DNA of 64,000 nucleotides from Cliona cf. orientalis (taxonomy: Eukaryota; Porifera; Demospongiae; Clionaida; Clionaidae): assembly GCA_963930775.1 (NCBI GenBank), contig OZ005698.1, positions 7,384,501 to 7,448,500 on the forward strand, written 5' to 3'. Both the position numbers and the translations under genes were made by a program. Within the stretch, counting starts at the first letter, position 1, and every line of letters starts with the position of its first letter. The notes below the pieces were generated by a model. It did not search any database and was not told the DNA's origin. It worked only from the letters and a program-made list of their open reading frames with translations. Positions 36,872 through 48,600 of the stretch are shown here, piece by piece.

Positions 36872-39035
36872 ATGGCGGACAGATTGACCCAGCTCCAGGA
36901 GGCTGTGAATCAGGTACGACGATAGCATGGTATGAAGTTATTCGAAAATTATACTTTATTAAAATTAATACGTTTTTACTTTCACCTACTGTAGCTTGGT
37001 GACTACCTATGCAACAGTGTTGGCGTACTACAGCAGACAGAGGCTGAGCACACACAACAAACTGGTGGGCAGTTCGCTGTAGTAGTCTCCATAGCTTGTA
37101 TTAAGCTATAAATATTTATATTTAATTCAAATTTAGTGGTCAAGTGAGATAGCTAAACCCTCTCTTCCTTGCCGTTTATGCACCTATCAATGTATTGCCC
37201 CAGGTACCACCCCACAGGCAAGGGTGGGGGATTTGACGTATGTGAAATCGATTGCCTCTCCCCTAGAGCAAATGCTAGGATCAAATGCCCCCATTAGGAC
37301 TGTATATTTCCCCCTATTATCTGTAAATATTGATCAAATCCCCCTGATCCGGGACATGTTTATTGGTCAAACACAATCAAATCCCCACCTTTTGCCAGTG
37401 GGGTGGTAAGTAGGGTAGTACATTGATAGGTGCATTATACATATATACTGTGCATGGGTGTGATTTCCAAGGGTTTTAATACCTACACATGTAGTTGGTG
37501 GATTGATTTTAGAAAGCATTATACCGTATAGCACTTAAATTTCGTGGGACTTAATTTTCGCTGTTTTCGCGGATACAATGGCTTCCACGAAAATTATTCA
37601 ACGAAAATTTCCAATGCCCACGAGCGCGCGCCCATACCAGGCCGGAACCACGAAATTTATTCAACGAAAACTTTGTAGAGTGCTATCCGCGAAATTTAAG
37701 TTCCACGAAATTAAGGCGCTATACGGTACCCTAATCCCTAGGAAAGGGCATAGGGATGAGGTATTACTTGAAACAATAAGGTGCAATGGGGCTACAAATA
37801 CCAATCTGTTATCACTTCTCCATCTTCTTCAGGTGGTGGTGATGAAAACAAAACAGAACAACAAACAGGTATGCATTTAATATACGCATAAACTGCTTTC
37901 ACTATAATAATAGTATTGCCTACTTTTTATTTCATGCTTATTATAATAGATAATGCAGCACTCTTTGCCAATCTGATTGCAAGAACAGCCCAGGACATTG
38001 ACACTCTGATTGACTCACTGCCCAGCAAAGAACTGACTCCGGAGAAACAAGTGGACACGCTTAGAAAACTGGAGCATGAGAATCAGCAGAGTGCAGAGCG
38101 GCTCAGCAGAGCTGTCAAAGAAGGAGGTGAGGGAGGGATAGAGAGAGAGGGGGGGGGGAGAGAGGGAGAGAGAGGGGGGGGGGAAGAGGGAGAGAAAAGG
38201 AGAGAGGTGCACGTGCATACGTGCTGCATGAAGGTACGGTGTGTACGTACTATTATGTTACCGTACATAGTGCATGTGGATGGCAAAAAGGGAATTATTT
38301 ATGGCAACCAACAACACAGTGACTGTCAATCACAGCTAGTGCAAGAAAATAATATTACAATATTAAAGAAGCCTAATTTTTCTTTCATGTTGAAACAATA
38401 ACAGTAACTGTTGCTGTTTGTTAAGCATATGGGCTTTCAAGATGGCTTTCAAGTGTTGTTGAATGATGATATACTGTAGGGATATAATAATTATTGTACT
38501 AGCTGCTGTTAGATGAATACCTTGTAGATAGTTATTCAGTGAATTCCTTGTGGAATACTGATACAGAGTACACCATCAGGTTTCCTGACCTATACCGTAG
38601 GACGGGTTTTAATTGCGTAGTTTAATAATTGCATTCTAGTCAAGTCAGGCCAAATTGCGAATCCAATAATTGCGATGGACGACCCCATACCGTACTGTAG
38701 TATACGTGCATGTTTATGTTTGCAAATCTATTAATTGCGAAACATAGAAAAACTCGCAATTCGCAATAATTAATAGATACTCGCAATTAAAACCCGACCT
38801 ACGGTACTATAATATGATTCCTAAGATGTTGATTATCCAAGATCAGATATAAAAGCTGTGAATTGTTCTGTGATACTAATCTGTAATAGTATTAGATGAA
38901 TTTTGGCACGATGCCGTTCTTTTTTATGCAGAGGTGCTTTTGGAAAGAATCAGAAGTGCCCTGAAAGAGATATCAGATTCACAGCTGGGAATCAGTAAAG
39001 AGGAGCCTAATCCTGGACAGAGCAAACTGCAATAA
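36872..39035 (+). CDS. MED21: Mediator subunit 21
   Basis: Five exons (36872-36913, 36995-37064, 37833-37868, 37950-38126, 38932-39035) give 142 aa (human 144). The family start MADRLTQLQEAVNQ is followed by CNSVGVLQQ, then LFANLIARTAQDIDTLID and SLPSKE, then LEHEN and the C-terminal LLERIRSALKEIS. MED21 (SRB7) forms a coiled coil with MED7 in the middle module of Mediator and is needed for RNA polymerase II transcription. Intron 2 contains a MITE, and intron 4 contains a GA-rich microsatellite and another MITE. The stop codon lies inside an AATAAA hexamer (39031-39036). Confidence 0.95.
37522..37728. mobile_element. MITE family 3 (TACCGTATAGC termini) in MED21 intron 2
   Basis: A 207-bp element opening TACCGTATAGCACTTAAATT and closing GCGCTATACGGTA, with inverted TTTCGTGG and CCACGAAA blocks inside. 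The TA ends match the other elements. It is non-coding. Confidence 0.8.
38593..38805. mobile_element. MITE family 1, copy 2 in MED21 intron 4
   Basis: A 213-bp near-copy of 17865-18075 in the same orientation, with the same termini and interior (TCTAGTCAAGTCAGGCCAAA, GCGATGGACGACCCC). Point differences are scattered, with a small insertion near the right end. Confidence 0.85.
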
Positions 39036-39098
39036 AATACAGATATGCACGGTGTTGTATGCAATCATTCATCAAAATTAATATGCACGATAATGCAT

Positions 39099-39110
39099 TG
39101 CGCGTGCGCA
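39099..39110. promoter_or_regulatory. NRF1-type site upstream of TPC-a
   Basis: TGCGCGTGCGCA on plus reads TGCGCACGCGCA on minus, a full match to the NRF1 consensus. It is 95 bp upstream of the TPC-a start codon. Confidence 0.55.
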
Positions 39111-39204
39111 ACAGGTCCGACCACACCCACCGTTCCGCGCATACGTATTAGTACACGTACGCAGCATACTGTGCAGTCTCGCTTGATCGCTCTACGTTTC
39201 TTAT

Positions 39205-42200
39205 ATGGCTGCTCTACTCAACGATTATAGAGCGTCTGCTATTAAAGAACCCCTCATTCAGCATCCTGGTAATGACTCGGACACCAAAGATGTTGAAAAT
39301 GGGGATCCGGAGCCAACGGTCGGGACAATAGTTGGCGCCGATTCGACGTACCCGAAGGAACAAGAATCCAAATGCAACGTTAACGTCGATGTGTTTGCGA
39401 ACTCAGTGAAGTACAGTTTGGGTACCAGTGATACAGCTTTTATTAATGGTATTTATTTATATCTATTGTAGAGGTCCTAATTTTTGTAATTAGGGATACA
39501 GTATAATAGTAGCCTAAACGATTCTGGCATAATTTTTAGATTACACGGATGGTGTTATGCATATTATGACTATAGCTTATTGTACATACATTACTATAAT
39601 ATTATTATCATAGATCTATAATAATATAACATATTTTGTATCATCTAAAATAAGAATCTTAGATATGCATTGAATTGAACTTCACTTTCTGAATCAATAA
39701 TTATTTTCAGAGTACAATATCAACAAAACAAGATGGAAGGTATGTTCAACAGTGCTAAAATTATTAATCATTATTCTGCTGCCATGGCACTATATTTTGT
39801 ATCATAAATGCTATGGCTGAAACTCACTTTAGGAGGCTGCAATTCATGTATCTAAAGGAGCTGATGCAGACGCCAGTCTATTTCATTGTCCTAAAGGCTA
39901 CTGGTCCAAGAAAGCGTTTAAAATCCTTCATCATCCAATTTACTATGTAATACATCTGATTGTGTCTCTCCTGTTGATGTTTTTGGCTCCAATTGAAACG
40001 GAAATCTTTCATGAAGGAAATAAGACTACGTTATTGGTCTGTATTAAAATTTAATCTTCTCTCTTTCACTCTCCCCCTCCCTCCCTCCCTCCCCCCCCCC
40101 CCAACCCCCACCACTATCTCTATAGATCTCCTGGCCCCCTCTCTTACTCACTCCCTCCCTCTCTCTCTCTCTCAATAGCAAGTAAAGTAAAATTTCTTAG
40201 TAAGCACTTTTGCACCTTATCATGAGGAAATCTGTAGGAAATATTGTCATTATTGAGAAAGTTTATGAGAGATTACTTCTTCCGTATATAATTATAATTA
40301 TTATAGTGCTCTCTTTCTCATTAGTCTCTCTCAAACCTCTATCCTTCCTTCTCTCTCCAGGCCCTCCTTTCCACTTCAAGTTAAACTTCTAGCACATTAT
40401 ACGTAGCTAGTATTGCCACAACCCCCAACACACACAAATTCCCTACAGCTAACATCGTCTACGGAAATTTTACTCTTGAGTTTCTTCGCTGTGGACATTA
40501 TCATGAAGTTTATCTGGCTCGGTCCAAAGAAGTACTTCGATCACAGAAGGACTTTGCTCATTGTAATAATTATTCATAGTATAGCTGCTAATTTATTCCG
40601 TTAATCTGTCATGACGTTCTCTCTATGCATGCAGTCAATTGTATTGATTGTGATAGCCACAGAGGCCTTCACTGTGCTTATTCGACAAAAGAGTCATGTC
40701 AGGATAACAAAGGCTTTGAGGCCAGTGTTCTTCATTGACAGTCATTATCTATTCGGCGTACGCAGGTCAGTATGGCTATATTATATACTATGATTGCGAA
40801 AGTAAAAATTTGTGTGAATTTTTTTATTAGGGTGATGCGTCAAATACTCTTGTGTGTCAAACCAATTACCGATGTGTTGCTGCTAATATTATTCTTCATT
40901 GTCTTCTTTTCTTTACTTGGTGAGAACTCATAATTATTAATCATGCATTAACAGCTCTTAGCTATAGCTAGCACTTCCTTGTGCAGCCTGTGCATGCCCT
41001 TCAGTGAAGTGATGAGTAAGTAAAAGTAGAATATTATCAGGAGCATGCAAAATTGAACCATGAGGATGACACTGATCATGAGTGCACATCCTGATTCTTT
41101 TAATGTACTCTAATTCTGTATTCTTACTTGTTGCCAATGGGCACTTTTCCGTCCATTATTATAATGCAGGTTACTACTTTTTTACTGATGTTGATCCAAC
41201 CGTGAGTTACATACTACATCATGCATGATTTATCAGTATCAGTATAATGGTGATCTGCTTCAGTTTTATGCCTCGTTTTGGAGAACATTTGTCAGTCTCT
41301 TCATAACAATGACCACTGCTAAGTAAGCTTAGCCTAGTAGCAATTGATACTTTCAATCTTTGTAATGTCAATACATGCATACAGTAACCCCGATGTGATG
41401 CTGGAAGTCATTTACGAGCATCCTGTCAGCGTGATATTTTTTGTGGCCTACTTGTTGATCACATTCTACTACCTCATGAATGTAGTAAGTACACATGTAC
41501 CACAATAACTATAAAATAAGAGAACTATACATAAACAATGAATGGAATGCACTTCCTAGATTTTGTACCAGCATGCATGTATATATGCATATAGGATTTC
41601 TTTAGCATCACTTGGAAATGAGCTAGCACAATACATGTTTACCTTGCAATATAAACTTCCCCAAATCACAGCTCTTGGCCGTTGTATACGGGAGCTATGA
41701 AGAACAAGAGAAGAAAAAGTTCAAGAGAGTATTCAGGCATAAAATGTAAATTATTATTTTCTATCATATAACATAGTATAGGCGTAGGAACTATGGGCAC
41801 TCTGAGGGCTGGTGCCCCCCTATGTTTTCTGATAGTTACATAGCTAGACTCAATTTTATACACACTGATCATACTGCCCTTGCCTATAATTATAGATCTA
41901 TAGACTCCCCCTTTACCAAACCTCTTCCTACGCCCCTGTATAATAATATTATCATGATAGATTGTTTGATCATTAAATCCCACACACTGTGTTAACATTA
42001 CAGAAGGGCTCTAGACAAGGCCTATGATATCCTAGCCACTGATCCTGATCAAGGGCTCTGCTTTCGTGATTTTCTCATGTTTATGCACTACTATCAGCCA
42101 ATGACCCGTAAGATGTCAGTGATGCTAGTAGCTATAAGGGCTAAAACTCATTCATACACAGCTAAATGGCAAGTGATGTGCATCTTTAAGGCACTATGCC

Positions 42201-44918
42201 AAGACCCCCAGCATCAGAAGCAACAGTATCTCAATCGAGAAGAGTTTTTCAACCTTCATACTGTCAAAGGCCTCAAATGGAAACCGGTATAAATGATAAA
42301 TTAAATTTTGATTATGATGGCTGCATGCATATGATTGTATGCATGATATCATAATAATATTATTATAGGATCACACACACCTCTACTTGAATTCAAAGCT
42401 TCGATGGGCGGTATCTGTTCATAAGTTTTGCAACATCATTGTGAAATCGAAGGCATTCAACGTTGTTATTAGTGAGAATTATATTATATAGTTCACTGTG
42501 TACTCTTTGTTCATTATTGGGATGTTTTCAACCAATAGATCTCATAGTGCTTGTCAATTTACTCTTTCTCCTCATTTTCACCATTATCACTTCAGGTATA
42601 AATAATATTATTATGGTATATACAGTACAATCACCTCTCATAAAAATAATTATTATAGGCTCAGCAAGTGATCGGTACACAAATCTTCAGAAGATTCTTC
42701 CTGCATCCTACTTATTCATTTCCAGTAATCAGATCATAGCATTAATTGTTAGCAGCATTAATTATGATTATAGTTTCATTATTAAATTTTATGATAGTTT
42801 ACATCATTGAAATACTCCTGAGGATTATTGGAGTAGGCCCCATTGAGCACTTCAAAAAGAAACGAAACATGTATGCCAGCTATATACTTGAAAATTAAAT
42901 TTTTATCTATGATGGAGTTTTTTCTCCATTACGTACACGTATGACATTGTGCAGACTTGACTTCTTGGTTATTTTGATCAGCTTCATCTGCCTCTTACTT
43001 GAAAACAAAGCTAAATTTGTATTCCTCGCTTCCATTCGACCATTCAAATTGATCAGGTTAATCAAAGTGTGCACTAGTACTGTTATAGCTTTAATTTGTC
43101 CCCCATGGCTCTTCTCCTTCTCCTCCTCAAAGGGCCTGGGGACGAGGCTAGCACTGTTATTGCATGGCTGATGAAATGATTCTCAGCTTTAATACTTAAG
43201 TTTTCAAGTATCGAGGATAAATTTATGTATCTATGACAATGTAGGGTCTTGAGGCTAAAGCGTCGTTACCGTGATATCACAAGCACCACGATAGTGCTGA
43301 TCCCACAGCTGATTGATGTTGTTCTTCTCCTAATGGTTGTCTACTACTTCTTTGCCATCATCGGAATTGAGTGTCTCCGTGGAGTAGTTCACAAAGGATG
43401 CTGGTAAAAATTATGACCTAGGCAGTTCAGAATCAAAACAGGAGAATATTACCTTAAAGAATTCATGAGAATTATTCTAGTGTGTATGCGTATGTGTATT
43501 TGCTCTCTTGCAGTAACAGTAGTTGGTATGGTATTGGATCTTCCTACAGTGGAGCTAATATCTTACCAACACCACTGATAACTTTCCAGCATCGTCAGAT
43601 GTCTATTATATCTTAAATTTCAACAACGTCTTTAATAGCTACAGTAAGCAACATTCCAATTTGTTGCTTTACCTGAATCCATATCCACTATAATATTTCT
43701 TAGTGACCCTGTTTGTGCTAATGGTTGTCAATAATTGGTTCATAATTATGGTAAGCCCGTGCATAGTTCTTCATGATACATTTAATTTTTTCAATTGACT
43801 CAGCTTCCCAAAAATATTGTTCGATGCACATTGCATGTATAGGAGGGATTTGCGTCTGAGGTCAAAGCCAGTTGGCTGGTTCGTATCTACTTTATGAGCT
43901 TCTTCATTGTGATGTTGGTCATCTTGCAAGTTGTCATATCGTTTATCGTAGACGAGTTCAAGTTCAAGGTGCTGGATACGGCAAAGGAAAGAGTTTGTTC
44001 TGAGCATGGAAAACCTTTTGAATACTGCCGCTGTAAACGAAGTGAGTTGCTACCTATAGAAATCTGAACAGCTGCTAGGTATATATGAAATGGATCATAC
44101 ATGTACTCAGTGTCACATGCTTTCCTATATTCTTTATGTCGTTTTTTATACCTACTTTCCAGTAGCGTAGCTTCTGCATGCACGCATGTGACTTGCATCA
44201 TGAGGAAAGCTATATTAGCATTGCTTAAATGACAACGATCCTATATAGATTTGTTGTCCTACGCTTATTTTAATAATATATATGATTGTATGGTACGTTA
44301 TGCCACTAAGATAAATATCCCTTTCGTTTTACAGACCGAAAGAAAGTAGTTGAAGTCTCATTTCTGCCAGCAGATGTTGCGGAGATTGAAAGCCATAGCT
44401 TACCAAAACACAGATGTGATATCAGCTTCTATATCAGAAAATTCAGACAAATTAAAGTGAGCGAGCACAAACTAAGTATTGATTATGGAATTTTTTTTCT
44501 TCTTAGTTACATCAAGATGAGACTATGAAGTTCATTGGACGTCGGCTCAAAACAAGAGATGACATCAAACTGAAAATATTCCAAACAGAGACAGAGGTAA
44601 GCTATGGAAGACAATTGTCCTAAAATTAATGTCAACGTTATAATTAATAGTCTGCTACTCCAACTTGTCCGAAATAGTGTTAAATTGTACGTCTTTGATT
44701 TATCATAAACGTTTGCCCACAGATTAATAGTTTAATTGCTTTTCTTGCAGGAGTGGACAAAAGAGTACATGGATATGAAGCTGAACTCGTTTAAACAATT
44801 TAATCCTCATCAACACCACAGTGATTCAGATCTAAAAGAGCATGAGACAAAGACTGATAAAGCCAAACGTATTATGAAGCGGTGCATCTTGTATTTTGTT
44901 GACTGGGTGATTGAATAA
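39205..44918 (+). CDS. TPCN1-like: Two-pore channel TPC-a (first of three; one-base deletion in exon 19)
   Basis: This is an endolysosomal two-domain (2 x 6 TM) cation channel. The 24 exons are 39205-39448, 39711-39739, 39833-40036, 40449-40562, 40635-40765, 40831-40919, 41170-41201, 41264-41322, 41385-41484, 41672-41745, 42004-42107, 42162-42286, 42369-42471, 42539-42595, 42659-42724, 42798-42870, 42955-43056, 43245-43403, 43514-43643, 43704-43750, 43843-44041, 44335-44456, 44507-44596, 44751-44918. Motifs in order: EPLI near the N-terminus (dileucine-like), GVRRVMRQ after S4 of repeat I (the RR..R of the TPC1 PI(3,5)P2 site), pore I TTANNPDVM, S4 of repeat II (IRPFKLIRVLRLKRRYRD), luminal NSS and NTT glycosylation sites, pore II LMVVNNW, and IGRRLKTRDDIKL near the C-terminus. 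Exon 19 lacks one base at about 43566; with it the total would be 874 codons. As written, translation stops shortly before pore II. Either a pseudogene or a sequence error. Confidence 0.93.
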
Positions 44919-45246
44919 GCTCATAATATTATTGTTATAATATGTAGCTTAGTTACTGTTTAGTTTAATAATAGATAATGTAGCTATGTACCTGCCAGAG
45001 TAGTTAATTAATTCTATAGTATAATCATTGCAGTCATCACAATGCATGTTTGTCACATTTCGGTTATTAATATTCATTGATACGCAGCCCACGCGCAACT
45101 CTCATTAATGACCCGTCAAAGTCCTGTGCACCGGTAGCACAATCAAGTCCGACCTCTGTCAGCGCTCGTCGGTGGTTGCCGTAGTAAACACATGTATTGT
45201 TAGTGGAGAGCTAAGTAGAAGGCCTCTGGGACTGATTGCCGCAGCA
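44919..45246. other. Intergenic between TPC-a and TPC-b
   Basis: This holds the TPC-a 3' UTR and the TPC-b promoter. The stretch before the TPC-b ATG is GC-richer (CCACGCGCAA). No other feature is seen. Confidence 0.4.
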
Positions 45247-45572
45247 ATGGCTGGCCTGTCTGGTCATCTGTATCCAGCTAGTGAGACTTTAAATGACCCC
45301 TTAATCGCCAAACCTAGAGACCTTTCCGCTGAGTCGCCAGAGGAGTCTGGTATCGAAGTGGAGGAGACAGCCAGTAGATATCGCGGCTCAGCTGACACTG
45401 AACAAGATGCCTTGAGAAACAGTACTACCAACCTTGGAGGGAAAGACATGGATAATTCAATAAGCAGCAGCTCTCAGAGTGGCAGTACGTCCAGCAATAG
45501 TGCAATAGTGCTAAGTGGTGAGAATAAACATAATTTGAATGATTATTATATCTACAACAGAGAGAGTGAGAG

Positions 45573-45668
<96 letters not shown>

Positions 45669-48600
45669 AGCATCCTCAATAATTGTTACAGTGCAAAGAA
45701 ATCAACAGTGCTCAATAAAATAGCTATAGCAATGTAAGCGAGCCTGATTGACTTGTACTGGATAGCATGACGTTATTTCAGCTACTCAGATAGGATGAAA
45801 GAAATTTACTATCAAAATCCAAAATTAATAATGAATACAGATTTGTTAGACAGCTCACAGAACCAGCAAAGAAGAAAGAAAAAGTGGAAGGTATAATAAT
45901 TATTGTTATGATAGCTAATACTAACATTAGTGCTGGTATAGCACATTAATTTTGACCAGGCCTTAGCGACCATGTTTTCTGGAGTTGCATATGACCATGC
46001 GTGGTGTTGATAAATTTAAAATTTGGCGTTGTACTAACAGCAGTGCATGTACTGCATATCATACATATCTAGAGCACCTGACCCCATGGGTACTTGGATC
46101 AAGTGGCAAGAATGGCACCGCGAAAATTTTCATCCATAGAAGATACCTGTCACAATAGCACGCAAAAATTTGGGTGCCGTTTATGCCACTTGCTTTACAA
46201 CACTGCATGTTCATGTAGCCTCATACTAGACATGTTGTCTTCCTACATGTGCATGGCACTGTGTGTGATGCATGCTACCATACGTTAACACAACAGGATG
46301 CAGCAGTGTATGTATCTGAGGGTGAAAAGGATGCGAAGATTTTTCACCACCCAGAAGGATTTTGGTCAAAGAGAGCGTTCAAAACTCTTCATCATCCAGC
46401 TTACTATGTGGTGCATTTGAGTCTCTCTGTGTGTTTGATGCTTCTAGCTGTCGTTGAAAGTCCTCTCTCTCTGTTGGGAATTCACCCAACTCATCAAGAT
46501 AATCCTATTCTTTCGGTACATAGGACTCGGCATGTGTAACTGTTAATTATGAATACATGCTATAGTACCTTATCTCTCTCTCTCTCACTCTCGTTCTCTC
46601 TTTCTCTCCCTATAATAATTCTTATGTATGCAATGATGTAGCTCCATTTAGTAGTGGAGATTTTGCTTCTGAGCTTCTTTTTCATGGATATCTTTTTGAG
46701 ATTTATCTGGTTTGGTCCAAGGAGATTCATCACTCACATAAGATCCATGTTTATCGTGAGTTGAAAATATTGCCCATCAAAGTACTGTGTCATCCTTGAC
46801 AGCATTCTAGCTAATTCATGTAGCAATAATTTTTATTTGCAGTCGATAGTTCTTTTTGTAATGATCATTGAAGCATTGACTGCACTCATACGTCAGGACA
46901 GCCATTTTAGAATTACACGTGCATTGAGGCCAATATTGTTCATCGATAGCCACTACCTGTATGGGGTACGCAGGTCAGTGATCGCAAGTATAATATTATA
47001 GCTATCTTGTAATAATGATTACTGTGATCATTTTGAGCAGAGTGATGCGGCAGATATTCCTCTGCATCAAACCGATCACTGATGTCCTCCTGCTGATACT
47101 GTTCTTTGTTGTCTTCTTTTCCCTTTTAGGTAAATTATAAGTAGTACTAATAATAATATTATAATAATAAATTATAAGTATTGTATGTAGTCATGCTTAG
47201 ACTTAAGTCGAACATCCTATATGCTTTTTAATGCATGATGGTAATTTATTAGCTGTAAAAAATCTCTGTTACTTTACATGATACCACACTCCACACATTA
47301 AATCAATAGGTTACTACATTTTCTCAGAAGTCGATCCAACAGTAAGTTTATCACATGCATGCATACTGTTCAGTATAACTAACCTCAAGTGTTTTATGTA
47401 TGCACACAGTTCTTCGATAGCTTCTGGAGAGCATTTGTGAGCCTCTTCATAACAATGACAACAGCAAAGTAAGTGATAATCTAACATCATGGAGTGTTAA
47501 TTATAACATTTGATTCATAATGCATCCACTGTATATAGTAATCCTGATGTGATGTTGGAGGCATACTTTGAGCATCACTACAGTCCAATTTTCTTTGTGG
47601 CCTACCTGGCTATCACATTTTACTTCTTGATGAATGTTGTAAGTCAAACTAACTGTTAATAATAATATTATTGTTATCACATCAGTTATTATACATGTTA
47701 TACATAGCTGCTAGCTGTGGTGTATGGAAGTTTTGAAGAAGAGGAGAAGAAAAAATTTAAGAAACTCTTCAAACATAAGCTGTTAGTCTTATTGAGAGTA
47801 AAGTAGTACAACTTACTTCATGTATTCCCAGTATGTCACTACATAAAATCTTTTCAATCTGGCATGCAGGGGTGCTCTTGATAAGGCGTATGATGTATTA
47901 ACTGCCAATGATTCTGGACATGGTCTCTACTTTTATGATTTCCTAATGTTCATGCGGTATTATAAGCCATTTACTCGTAAGTATAGAGCACATACAAATC
48001 TTGATGATGCCATAATTAAGATATTATTATTACTGTATAGCTGAGTGGCAGGTGATGTGCATCTTTAAAGCTCTCCACAAGGATGATCCTGAAGGCCAAC
48101 GGCAGTACCTCACCAGGAAGGAGTTTCGCAGTCTTTATGAAGTCAGAAATCTGCGCTGGAAACCAGTATGTAGCTGCTAATAGTATGTAAAGTTACGTAT
48201 GCATAATTAATAGTATTGGCTATCGCCAAGCATTCATAGTTTATATCCAGTATTATGCAAATTACTGGCTATCAGAGGGATGTGGGTGGTCATAGGGTAG
48301 ACCAATGATGAGAGGAGTCATGCATGCACAATCCCATCCCTTATGGTCAACATACACCCTCACCAAATCGTATTATAAATTATGTAGGACAAAAATTTAA
48401 TGATGACATCGTCAAGATTTCAGCTGAAATTTGTGGTCAAGATCCATAAGTATTGTAACATCCTTGTGAAATCAAAAGTATTTAACATCATCATAAGTGA
48501 GATAACTATTACTCATCTCTGTATGTATACCTTGACCGTCAAAATCCTTCCTATTAATAGATCTGATTGTATTGACAAACTTATTTCTCCTCATCATTTT

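Noticed and set aside
45172..45723. 183-codon ORF ending in Arg/Glu repeats
   Set aside because: The first part is TPC-b exon 1; the Arg/Glu stretch is translation of the GA microsatellite in intron 1. The upstream start is GTG, not ATG.
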